Made by a program: the position numbers and the translations under genes. From contig OZ248407.1 in NCBI GenBank assembly GCA_965234325.1, forward strand, positions 434,001 through 498,000: a DNA stretch of 64,000 nucleotides, in the 5' to 3' direction. This stretch comes from Limnohabitans kasalickyi. GTDB lineage: Bacteria; Pseudomonadota; Gammaproteobacteria; Burkholderiales; Burkholderiaceae_C. The notes beneath the pieces were generated by a model. It searched no databases and had not been told where the DNA came from. It saw only the letters and a program-made list of their open reading frames with translations. Positions 50,145 through 57,876 of the stretch are shown here, piece by piece (within the stretch, counting starts at the first letter, position 1; every line of letters begins with the position of its first letter).

Positions 50145-52613
50145 TCAATCGTAATTGCCGAAACGGCTAGGGGTCATGGAGGGCTGGCGCAACGGTTGGT
50201 AGCGCGGCACATTGGTGCGCAGCGAGCCCATGGCGTTGGTGCCAATGCGCGAGAAGCCCACAAATTCAAGTTGGAACAGCAAGCGTTGGCGGGCCAAACC
50301 GTCGGCCACTTGCAAACGCTCGGCTACTACGCGGCTGATCCAGCAGCCTGCATCGTATTCGAAGCCAAGGATGGACTCCACCAACCGTTTGTCCATCGGG
50401 TTGTAGTTCAAGCGGGCCACGCTGTACCAGCGTCCTTCCCCCAAACCACGGCCTTCGGTGCTGCCATCGTCAGCGCCACCCCACAGGTCGTGCAGGGGCC
50501 ATTGCCAGCCCACGTCAACCTGTTTGGACAGCGGTTCGCCGTTTTCATCGTTCTGGGTGCGGATGGCAGCATTGATGACGCGGTAGGAACCTTGGTTGTA
50601 ACGCCCCGCCACCATGCGGCGCAGCATGTTGTTGGTTTTTTGGTTGTACTGAACGGCGGAGTCCAAAGCCCAAGCACGGTTGAGGTTGACCGAGGCGCCG
50701 GCCAAAATTTCGCTGATACCGGCTTTGGCCGTGGGGTCGTCAGGCAAGGTGACGCGTTGCTCTTGCATACGCAGGCGCTGGGCCACGCCAAAGCGTGCGC
50801 CTTCGGCACCGGTTTCGGGGTCGAGCAAGCGCGAAGTCACGCCCAGTGTCAACAGCTTGCTGTCAGAGATGCGGTCATGCCCACCAAAAGCGTTCTCGGT
50901 GAAGATGCTGGCGAAGTTGAAGGCATTGCCGCCCGAGTCGTAGTTGGGCAGGTAGTTTTGTTCGCGGTAAGGCGTGTAGACGTAAAACGCACGCGGCTCC
51001 AAGGTCTGCACCCACGCGCGGTCCAGCCAGCGGCTGTTGCGCTCAAAGGCCACGCTGCTGTCGAGGCTGAAAGTGGGCACGGTCACGCTGGCACCGGTTT
51101 GGCCTTGGCGTGCGCCGTAAAACGCGGTGTTGGGCAAGCCACCATCAAACTGATAGCTGCGCCCGTGCACCTGCACCTTGGGTGTGAAGTAACCCGACGG
51201 CAAGAGGAACGGGCGACTCAGTTGCACCCACGATACGGCACGGTTGGCGTTCGGGGCGCATTCTTTGTAGGAGGTTTTACCTGCAGCGGCTGTGCAGTCG
51301 ATGTCACGGATCGATTCAAAGCGCGTCAAGTCGCCGTCCACGCTGAAGTCAAAGCCACCTAGGCTGTGACGTTGCATCCGAGCGGTGAACTGCGGGGCGC
51401 GGTCAAACGGAGGTGTGATGCGGTTGCCGGTGCTCGCCAAGTCTTGCAGCGTTTGCCAGCGCTGCACGCGCATGCCGGTGCTGTAGGTGCCGTCGGTCCA
51501 GTTCAGATTGGCGTCGTTGTTGAGCAAGCGCTGAATACCCGAGTTGCCCAGCAATGAAAAATCTTTCCAATAGTCGTCGTCGCTCACGCGGTTCAGCTTC
51601 ACGTTCAAACCCAGTTGCCCGCCTGCGTAGCTGGGGTTGAGAATGCCCGTGTGGCTGTATTGCATGGCCCAGCGGCGGGACTCGCGCAACATGTCTTTCT
51701 CCATGTAGTCCAAGCGCAATTGGCCTTGGAAGACGGGTTGAGGCGCGAGGCTTTCGAGGTAGCGAAACTCGGTGCCGAAGTTCAGACCGCGCTTGCTCCA
51801 GTAGGTCGGAAAGAAGGTCACGTCGCGGTTGGGCGCGAGGTTGACGTAATAGGGTTGCGTGTATTCCAAACCACCAATGTTGTCCACGCCAATGGTGGGA
51901 GGCAGCAAGCCTGATTTGCGCTCCTCGCTGAGTGGAAATTCCACGGATGGCACGGGCAAGATGGGCACCCCTTTGAAGCGCAGTGATGCGCCTTCGGCCA
52001 CACCGACGTTGCGGTCGGTGTCTAAGGTGATTTTGTCGGCTTTGAAAAACCAATCTGGCATCCAACTTGGGCCGGGCTTGCGTTGGCAGGTGGTGAAGTC
52101 GGCTTTGTGGAGCACGGTGTTGGCGCTGTCGATGAAGTCGATGCGCTCAGCTTTGCCGTGGGCTTTGTTCTTCAGCAACTGATAACTGGGTTGCGTGAAA
52201 AAGCCCTCAAAGGCATCCAAATGCAAATCGAGCGCAGGGCCTTGGTAGACATTGCCCGCACGGTTGATGTAGACATGGCCGCGTGCTTTGGCCAAGTCAT
52301 CGATTTGGTCGTATTCAAGGCGGTCGGCTTTGAGCAGCAAATCGCCACGGCGAAAAACAACATGGCCTTCGAGCACCGATTGCACATCGGTGCGGCCGCT
52401 CAAGTTGTCGCTTTGCAAAAACGAGGGGAGTTGCTGGCGCGTGTCGTCGCTGATTTTTTCTTGCAACAAACTGCTGGGGCGCAGCGCCAAAGGCGGTGCG
52501 CTCAAGGCTTGCTCTGCGCTCTGCCCTTGCGCCAAAACAGCGCCGTTGCTCAGCAAGCCCAACGCCAGCCAAGACAAGGCACACGCACGGCGAGGAAAAT
52601 CGGGCAGCAACAT
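50145..52613 (-). CDS. lptD: LPS-assembly outer-membrane protein LptD
   Basis: An 822 aa outer-membrane translocon that, with LptE, inserts LPS into the outer leaflet. A signal peptide (residues 1-28) is followed by the OstA-like periplasmic jellyroll (VLEGHVVFRRGDLLLKADRL, then YDQIDDLAKARGHVYI) and the C-terminal 26-stranded barrel. Cysteines in TTCQRKPG, DIDCTAAAG, YKECAPN and YDAGCWIS are available for the inter-domain disulfides. It is divergent from amgK over 94 bp and first in the lptD-surA-rsmA operon. Confidence 0.95.
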   Translation of the reverse strand: MLLPDFPRRACALSWLALGLLSNGAVLAQGQSAEQALSAPPLALRPSSLLQEKISDDTRQQLPSFLQSDNLSGRTDVQSVLEGHVVFRRGDLLLKADRLEYDQIDDLAKARGHVYINRAGNVYQGPALDLHLDAFEGFFTQPSYQLLKNKAHGKAERIDFIDSANTVLHKADFTTCQRKPGPSWMPDWFFKADKITLDTDRNVGVAEGASLRFKGVPILPVPSVEFPLSEERKSGLLPPTIGVDNIGGLEYTQPYYVNLAPNRDVTFFPTYWSKRGLNFGTEFRYLESLAPQPVFQGQLRLDYMEKDMLRESRRWAMQYSHTGILNPSYAGGQLGLNVKLNRVSDDDYWKDFSLLGNSGIQRLLNNDANLNWTDGTYSTGMRVQRWQTLQDLASTGNRITPPFDRAPQFTARMQRHSLGGFDFSVDGDLTRFESIRDIDCTAAAGKTSYKECAPNANRAVSWVQLSRPFLLPSGYFTPKVQVHGRSYQFDGGLPNTAFYGARQGQTGASVTVPTFSLDSSVAFERNSRWLDRAWVQTLEPRAFYVYTPYREQNYLPNYDSGGNAFNFASIFTENAFGGHDRISDSKLLTLGVTSRLLDPETGAEGARFGVAQRLRMQEQRVTLPDDPTAKAGISEILAGASVNLNRAWALDSAVQYNQKTNNMLRRMVAGRYNQGSYRVINAAIRTQNDENGEPLSKQVDVGWQWPLHDLWGGADDGSTEGRGLGEGRWYSVARLNYNPMDKRLVESILGFEYDAGCWISRVVAERLQVADGLARQRLLFQLEFVGFSRIGTNAMGSLRTNVPRYQPLRQPSMTPSRFGNYD

Positions 52614-52707
52614 GAACGCAGGACAACCTTAAAAAGAGCACAGCACGAGGTCAAGACGCGCCCAAAAATGGGCCGGCCTAGGCTGATTTGTAGAATTTAG
52701 ATTATCC

Positions 52708-53871
52708 ATGAGCACTCAGCCTAACTCCCAGCCTTCGGGCACCCCCTCTTACCCCGCCATTGAATGGGCTCAGCCCGAACGTGCGGCGGCGTTTCATCAG
52801 TGGCTCCAGCCCCTTGCGCAGGCCCACGGCGTGCTGCCCGCCACCGTGCGTGCCGCGTCGGCCGATGCCAGTTTCAGGCGCTACTTTCGGGTCGATTTAG
52901 CGCCGGGTTCTGCGGCAGCGTCGTGCGTCATCATGGACGCACCGCCCAACAAAGAAAACTGCGAGCCCTTTGTGCGCATTGCCCGCTTGATGCAAGACGC
53001 CGGCTTGCACGTGCCCCGCATCTTGGCCTGGGACGAGCCCCAAGGCTTCATGTTGCTCGACGACATTGGCCATCAAACCATGATGGACGTCATCGACCGT
53101 GACCACCCCCAAGCCAACCACGCGCTGTACATGCGTGCGCTCGATGCGTTGCTGGCTTTGCAACAAAGCAGCCGCCCCGGCGTGCTGCCAGCATACGACG
53201 ACGCGTTGTTGAAGCGCGAGTTGTCGTTGTTCCCTGATTGGTACTTGACCCAGCACCGCCAGCTGCAGCTCGACAGCACCCAGCGCGACATGCTCGGCAA
53301 AACTTTTGAGACCATCGTGCAGCGCAACTTGGCCGCGCCCAGCGTGTACGTGCACCGCGACTTCATGCCCCGCAACTTGATGATGCCGCGTGACTCTGCG
53401 GAGCAACACCTTGGCGAAGCCTTAGAAACACGCCTTGGCGTGTTGGACTTCCAAGACGCCGTTTACGGCCCCGTCACCTACGACATCGCCAGCTTGATGC
53501 GCGATGCGTTTTTGACGTGGGACGAAGACTTTGTGCTCGACATCACCATCCGCTACTGGGAACGCGCTCGCAAAGTGGGCCTGATGGACCACGATGGTTG
53601 GTCGCAAGACTTCGGTGAGTTCTTCCGTGCGGTCGAATGGATGGGGCTACAGCGCCACCTCAAAGTCGCTGGCATCTTCGCCCGCCTCACCTTGCGCGAT
53701 GGCAAGCCCAAGTACTTGGCCGATGCCCCGCGTTTCATCCACTACATCCGCTCTACGGCCAGTCGTTACAGCGAGCTCACGCCCCTGCTGCGTTTGATCG
53801 ACAAGGTCGAGGGCACCGAGCCCGCCATCAGCTTGGCCTTCCCGCGCCTCACCCCGGGTCGCAAGGTTTAA
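52708..53871 (+). CDS. amgK: N-acetylmuramate/N-acetylglucosamine kinase (AmgK-type aminoglycoside phosphotransferase fold)
   Basis: A 387 aa anomeric sugar kinase. The APH-like fold shows ASFRRYFRVD in the N lobe, the catalytic loop VHRDFMPRNLM and the metal motif LGVLDFQDAVYGPVTYD. AmgK phosphorylates cell-wall-derived MurNAc at C1; MurU (42.2 kb) converts the product to UDP-MurNAc. In Pseudomonas the two genes are adjacent and divergent from lptD; here murU is 9.7 kb away. AmgK remains next to lptD, supporting the assignment. Confidence 0.87.
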   Translation: MSTQPNSQPSGTPSYPAIEWAQPERAAAFHQWLQPLAQAHGVLPATVRAASADASFRRYFRVDLAPGSAAASCVIMDAPPNKENCEPFVRIARLMQDAGLHVPRILAWDEPQGFMLLDDIGHQTMMDVIDRDHPQANHALYMRALDALLALQQSSRPGVLPAYDDALLKRELSLFPDWYLTQHRQLQLDSTQRDMLGKTFETIVQRNLAAPSVYVHRDFMPRNLMMPRDSAEQHLGEALETRLGVLDFQDAVYGPVTYDIASLMRDAFLTWDEDFVLDITIRYWERARKVGLMDHDGWSQDFGEFFRAVEWMGLQRHLKVAGIFARLTLRDGKPKYLADAPRFIHYIRSTASRYSELTPLLRLIDKVEGTEPAISLAFPRLTPGRKV

Positions 53872-53873
53872 AC

Positions 53874-54737
53874 ATGGCGCGTTTTCACTGCCCCCTGCCC
53901 TTGTCCATCGGTTTGGTGCTGGACTTGCCCGCCACCGCCGCCCGCCATGTGCAAGTGCTGCGCATGCAACCCGGCCACACGCTGACCTTGTTCAACGGCG
54001 AGGGCGGCGAGTTCATTGCCGAGGTCGAACACATGGGTCGCAGCGACGTGCGCGTGGTCGTGCGTGAGCACTTGGCGGTGGAGCGAGAGGCCGCCCAGCG
54101 CGTGCACTTGGCCGTCGGCATGCCCGCCAACGAGCGCATGGACTGGTTGGTCGAAAAAGCTACCGAACTCGGTGTGCACCGCGTCACCCCATTGATGACC
54201 GAACGTAGCGTGATTCGATTGACCGGCGAACGCGCCGAGAAAAAACAAGCCCATTGGCAGGCTGTTGCGGCCAGCGCGTGCGAGCAATGTGGCCGCAACC
54301 GCGTGCCTGTGATCGACTTGCCCGAGCGTTTAGAAACGTGGTTGGCGCGTCAAACCGTTGGCGCACAACAAACGAAGACGGCACCCATCGATGCTGCGCA
54401 GGGCGGCGACGCCACCGTGCACGCCGTGCTGTCGTTGCACGCCAGCACGCAACCGTTGAACATGCTTATGCAAGCGATCATGCAAGCGCCGGTGCAAGCG
54501 CAGCAAGTTGCGGAGGCAACGCATGGAAACGCTACGGCATTGGCAACGCTGGCCGATACGCCGGCCTCGTCCACGCCAACAACTTGGGTGTTGCTCAACG
54601 GACCCGAAGGCGGCTTGAACGATGCGGAAGACGCAGCGGCGCGCGCCAAAGGCTTTGCGGCGGTGAGCCTGGGCAACCGCGTGTTGCGCGCTGAGACAGC
54701 GGCGCTTAGTGCGTTGGCATTGCTTACCTTAACTTAA
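53874..54737 (+). CDS. rsmE: 16S rRNA (uracil1498-N3)-methyltransferase
   Basis: A 287 aa SPOUT-class methyltransferase. It contains ATELGVHRVTPLMTERSV, ACEQCGRNRVPVI, the SAM knot segment LLNGPEGGLNDAE and SLGNRVLRAETA. The normal length is about 240; an extra Ala/Gln/Thr-rich stretch of about 35 residues (200-236) lies between the two knot strands and is probably a surface loop. The start is 2 nt after the amgK stop. Confidence 0.93.
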   Translation: MARFHCPLPLSIGLVLDLPATAARHVQVLRMQPGHTLTLFNGEGGEFIAEVEHMGRSDVRVVVREHLAVEREAAQRVHLAVGMPANERMDWLVEKATELGVHRVTPLMTERSVIRLTGERAEKKQAHWQAVAASACEQCGRNRVPVIDLPERLETWLARQTVGAQQTKTAPIDAAQGGDATVHAVLSLHASTQPLNMLMQAIMQAPVQAQQVAEATHGNATALATLADTPASSTPTTWVLLNGPEGGLNDAEDAAARAKGFAAVSLGNRVLRAETAALSALALLTLT

Positions 54738-54786
54738 CGAATGCAAATGCAAATTTGAACGTTAATGCAAAAGCAAAAAGTAACAC

Positions 54787-55407
54787 ATGCACGCTGAAGT
54801 TTGGTTATCCATGGCCGTGTTTGCTTTTGTGACATCGGTCACGCCCGGCCCAAACAACATGATGCTGTTGGCGTCTGGTGCAAACTTCGGCACCCGCGCC
54901 ACCTTGCCTCATATATTGGGCATTTCGTGCGGGCACTTCATCATGTTGATGGCGGTGGGTTTGGGGCTGGGTGAGCTGTTCATGCGTGTGCCCGCCATCT
55001 ACCAAGCCATGCAAGTGCTGGGCATGGCTTACTTGCTTTATTTGGCTTGGGGCATCGTCCGAAGTGGGCCCCCTGCAGTGCCGGGTGATGCAACCCTTGG
55101 CTCAGTCGCCAGCGCCAAGCCTTTGGGCTTTTGGGGCGCTGCAGCGTTTCAGTGGGTCAACCCGAAAGCGTGGGTGATGACGCTGGGGTTCTTCAGCAAC
55201 TACTTGCCCCAGCAAGCCAACCTGGGGTTGATCGCTGCTGCTGCGTTGCTGTTTAGCTTGATCAACTTTCCCAGTGTGGCGGTGTGGGCGGTGATGGGGG
55301 CGCGCTTGGGCCACTATTTGCAAGTCACGCCGTATCGCCGGATCTTTAACGGGAGCATGGCGCTGCTGCTGGTGGCCTCGATGGTCGCAGGTTTGTTCAC
55401 GCGTTGA
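54787..55407 (+). CDS. LysE/RhtB family amino-acid exporter
   Basis: A 206 aa membrane exporter with six predicted helices. The family N terminus FVTSVTPGPNNMMLLASGANFG carries the PGP motif, and FQWVNPKAWVMTLGFF lies in the second half. Substrates of the family are amino acids and homoserine lactones. Its last 150 bp are repeated, in decayed form, at 56.86-57.05 kb on the other side of an AT-rich island. It is preceded by a short A-rich leader with direct AATGCAAA repeats. Confidence 0.92.
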   Translation: MHAEVWLSMAVFAFVTSVTPGPNNMMLLASGANFGTRATLPHILGISCGHFIMLMAVGLGLGELFMRVPAIYQAMQVLGMAYLLYLAWGIVRSGPPAVPGDATLGSVASAKPLGFWGAAAFQWVNPKAWVMTLGFFSNYLPQQANLGLIAAAALLFSLINFPSVAVWAVMGARLGHYLQVTPYRRIFNGSMALLLVASMVAGLFTR

Positions 55408-55430
55408 TCGTTCAAAGCAGCGCGCCTTAA

Positions 55431-55556
55431 GGCATCGCTGCAATCACTTGCGCCACCGCGGCGGTGAGCTTCTTGGCAAACGGCACATGCAAAAATCGCT
55501 GGTGGTCGAGAACGTTACACACCATCATTTGCGCTTTGGGAAAGACTTGGCTCAGC
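55431..55556 (-). pseudogene. 3'-terminal remnant of an M20 peptidase gene
   Basis: This 126 bp aligns with the 3' end of the intact M20 peptidase gene at 57877-58023: about 62 of the first 65 bases match by eye (HVPFAKKLTAAVAQVIAAMP-coding end), then there is a deletion of about 21 bp and a further stretch of similarity (ACACCATCATTTG...TTGGCTCAGCA). The frame is broken and the upstream part of the gene is absent. It is converted into AT-rich foreign DNA at about 55557. Confidence 0.85.
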
Positions 55557-55643
55557 ACTCTAGAGTTCACGATATATTGCTATCGTAGATTAAATCTCGA
55601 ATCAATAAGCATATTTCAATTCTGAAAATTAAACTGATGAAAT

Positions 55644-56120
55644 TCAGTCGATATATTTAATATCAAGCAATTCGATTTCTGCTAATCTATATCTCTCCAT
55701 GCCAATCTCCTTGGTTTTTTTTGCCAAAAATCTCAAGGCGGCATCTTCCTCCTTGGTAACTGTAATCATAGTATGTTTTGATAAATCAGACCACACGGTA
55801 TCAGCATTCGTGATTGAGGCATTCTTGATCCATTCCCCCCACATGAAGCGTAAAGGTACAGGGTGTTCATTAATAGTTTGAGCCGCCCAAGCTTTATCAT
55901 CATTTAGAATTAATCTAAGATTTGCTGCTTTTACTGAAATGTTTTTATTAAGAATTTTTGCCTTAAATGAACCAGCATCTTTGCCAAAAGTTGTAAAGTT
56001 AGAAAGAGCTCTCAATGTAAAAATTATTGACTGATCGTATTTAGGGTCAGGACTTTTAATTTCATTTACGATGAATTCTAATCGGCGATTAATTAATGGA
56101 GTTCTATTTAAATTTGACAT
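55644..56120 (-). CDS. Hypothetical protein, third gene of the AT-rich island
   Basis: A 158 aa soluble, mixed-charge protein that I do not recognise. It has no signal peptide or membrane helix. Residues around 79-95 (NEHPVPLRFMWGEWIKN) and 107-120 (SKHTMITVTKEEDA) look like an ordered alpha/beta core. It is AT-rich with AAA/AAT/ATT codons unlike the rest of the window. The start (56120) is 9 nt from the stop of the preceding gene and lacks a clear ribosome site, so it is probably translated by coupling. It could be the effector or immunity part of a small cassette (speculation). Confidence 0.72.
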   Translation of the reverse strand: MSNLNRTPLINRRLEFIVNEIKSPDPKYDQSIIFTLRALSNFTTFGKDAGSFKAKILNKNISVKAANLRLILNDDKAWAAQTINEHPVPLRFMWGEWIKNASITNADTVWSDLSKHTMITVTKEEDAALRFLAKKTKEIGMERYRLAEIELLDIKYID

Positions 56121-56129
56121 AAATTAAAG

Positions 56130-56366
56130 TTAGCTAATTTCTGTATCTGTTAACTCAACAACAACACCCTTTTTAAGCCACTCTTTTTTAATTGTTTTAA
56201 GAATGGTTTTATCCTTGTATGAAAAAAATACACCCCAAGTACCCCAATCTTCCTTTGGGTCAGGTTCCCATACATTAGTTATTTTTAGATCTTCAATTTG
56301 GGACAGCCAAGATTCCAATTCGGTCCTTACTTGGATACTTCCAGAAAATGCTTTAAAGTTGAGCAT
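56130..56366 (-). CDS. Small hypothetical protein, second gene of the AT-rich island
   Basis: A 78 aa protein, not recognised. It contains aromatic-rich VWEPDPKEDWGTWGVFFSY and a basic segment KTIKKEWLKKG, followed by a short beta-like end. A good ribosome site (AGGAAT, 8 nt) precedes the ATG at 56366. Size and Trp content resemble small immunity or antitoxin-like proteins, but there is no motif that allows a function. It lies 21 nt after the first gene of the island. Confidence 0.68.
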   Translation of the reverse strand: MLNFKAFSGSIQVRTELESWLSQIEDLKITNVWEPDPKEDWGTWGVFFSYKDKTILKTIKKEWLKKGVVVELTDTEIS

Positions 56367-56387
56367 AAAAATTCCTATTAATTATTT

Positions 56388-56717
56388 TTAACAAAGTTTT
56401 ATTTCGGCGCAATAGCTATCATCTTCATTTGTTATCCATTCAATTTCATAATCGACGTCCTCTTCAGGGTCATTTCCCAGGCAGCTTCTAGCAACAACAC
56501 CACAAGAATATGTAGCACCGTCGTATATTGATTCATTTTTTTCGTCAAGATCACCATTAATATATAGTGTGATAACTTCCCGAAGCTCATCCACGGTTAT
56601 ATTAATTCCGGTCTCTTCTGCAACACTTGCGAGCAAAAGTTTTTCGTTAACAAAAATTTTTGTGCGCGGTGACTTTCTATATTCTTGAATAAATTCATCT
56701 ATCAGTTGATCAAACAT
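56388..56717 (-). CDS. Acidic hypothetical protein, first gene of the AT-rich island
   Basis: A 109 aa strongly acidic protein (many Asp/Glu, for example GNDPEEDVDYEIEW and ITNEDD), with an amphipathic N-terminal helix (FDQLIDEFIQEYRKS) and an LREVITLYINGDLDEKN segment. The three cysteines are in YSCGV, RSCLG and DSYCAEIKLC. Acidic small proteins of this type are common as immunity proteins or DNA-mimic inhibitors; no family was recognised. It is the promoter-proximal gene of the three, preceded by AAAGG 12 nt before the start. Confidence 0.7.
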   Translation of the reverse strand: MFDQLIDEFIQEYRKSPRTKIFVNEKLLLASVAEETGINITVDELREVITLYINGDLDEKNESIYDGATYSCGVVARSCLGNDPEEDVDYEIEWITNEDDSYCAEIKLC

Positions 56718-56862
56718 TTTATTTTCATTACCTTTTTAAAAAATAATAGCATACTGCCAATTTTTTGAAGCGTCAATACTTGACAATAATTTAAATCCGA
56801 CTTTTGAAATCAATAAGTAATTAATTTGTATTCGCCTTCATGAACTCCCGCCACTAACTCAG

Positions 56863-57045
56863 ATGTTCTTCAACGTCGCCGCTTTATTGGTGTTCTGTCT
56901 AATCAACTTTCCCAGTGTTGCGGTGTGGGCGGTCATGGTGGCGCGTTTGGGCCACTATTTGCAAGTCAAGCTCTATCGCCACATCTTCAACTGGAGCATG
57001 GCGCTGTTGCTGGTGGCCTCGATGGCCGCTGGGCTAGCGCTGTAA
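56863..57045 (+). pseudogene. 3'-terminal fragment of a LysE-family exporter gene
   Basis: This open stretch codes for the last about 55 residues of a LysE-family protein (LINFPSVAVWAVMVARLGH...MALLLVASMAAGLAL) and matches the end of the intact exporter gene (55258-55395) at about 86% of bases by eye. The five upstream helices are missing, so it cannot be a functional exporter. Its stop overlaps the 3' end of the convergent lipase gene by 12 bp. Confidence 0.85.
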
Positions 57046-57876
57046 CCAAGCCCGCAAATCAGCAAACACCTGGTCAACCTCTGGGTCGTTGAAGATCTCG
57101 TGGTACATCGCTGGGTAGACATGTGCGGTCACGAGGTGTGAGGGGGCGCGCTGCGCAAACAGGGCACTGCCCTCGGGGCTGACCAAGCGGTCTTGGCCGG
57201 CGTACAGCAACAAGGTGGGCACGTGCCACTGCGCAGCTTGGGCCAGTGTGGCTTCGCCTTGGTCCAAGATCCAGGCACCCAATGCGGCAGAGATTTTTCG
57301 GTGTACCAGCGGGTCGGTTTTGTAGGCTTGCACCACCTGTGTGTTGCGGGCCACCCAGCGGGCATCAAGTCCGTTGTCTACGCACAGCTGTGGCGCGACG
57401 TGCGGCAAGGTGGCTAGCAGCATTTTTTGCAGCCAGTTGATGTCGGTGCGCAAGGCCGGTGAGGACATCACCAAGCCATCGACAGGCCGCAATTGTTCGG
57501 CTACGGCACGCGCCACGACCAAGCCACCCATGCTGTGACCCAACAAGATCAGCCGATGTGTGGGTGACGGCATGGCGTCTCGCGTGTGGTCGATCACCCG
57601 CGCCAAGTCGTCCAGTAGCCGACGGGGTGTAGGCAATGTGCCTCGGACACCGCTGGACAGGCCATGTCCGTGATGGTCATAGCCGCGAACATCAAAGCCC
57701 CAAGCATTGAGCTGTTGGGCGACGTGGGCGTAACGGCCCATGTGCTCGCCCAGCCCGTGCACCAGCAACACGGTGCCGCGTTGGGCGACAGAGGTTTGGC
57801 GCTCAGGCAGGGGCCAGTCGTACACCGCCAGCTGCCTGTCACCCGCCCCAAGCGTTGAGCGCAGGGGAAGTGTCAT
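57034..57876 (-). CDS. Alpha/beta hydrolase, monoacylglycerol-lipase-like
   Basis: A 280 aa serine hydrolase. It has the oxyanion segment LLVHGLGEHMGRYAHVA, GYDHHGHGLSSGVRG, the nucleophile elbow LLGHSMGGLVVA, the acid in YAGQDRLVSPEG and the His in YPAMYHEIFNDPE. This is the hydrolase_4/lysophospholipase (MGL) family, acting on monoglycerides or lysophospholipids. The start at 57876 overlaps the M20 peptidase stop by 4 bp, so they are co-translated. No signal peptide, so it is cytoplasmic. Confidence 0.9.
   Translation of the reverse strand: MTLPLRSTLGAGDRQLAVYDWPLPERQTSVAQRGTVLLVHGLGEHMGRYAHVAQQLNAWGFDVRGYDHHGHGLSSGVRGTLPTPRRLLDDLARVIDHTRDAMPSPTHRLILLGHSMGGLVVARAVAEQLRPVDGLVMSSPALRTDINWLQKMLLATLPHVAPQLCVDNGLDARWVARNTQVVQAYKTDPLVHRKISAALGAWILDQGEATLAQAAQWHVPTLLLYAGQDRLVSPEGSALFAQRAPSHLVTAHVYPAMYHEIFNDPEVDQVFADLRAWLQR

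Larger units (their letters stand above)
55557..56856. other. AT-rich acquired island with three small genes
   Basis: A block of roughly 1.3 kb with visibly low GC (about 30-35% by eye) in a 60% GC chromosome. It carries three minus-strand genes and no transposase, integrase or tRNA. A 7 bp inverted match GAGTTCA (55563-55569) / TGAACTC (56841-56847) lies near the two ends but is short enough to be chance. The island is bracketed by decayed copies of the neighbouring genes (M20 peptidase tail on the left, LysE tail on the right). Confidence 0.8.

Noticed and set aside
55557..56856. Insertion sequence or integrative element
   Set aside because: No transposase, integrase or convincing terminal repeats; the 7 bp GAGTTCA/TGAACTC match near the ends is too short to rely on.
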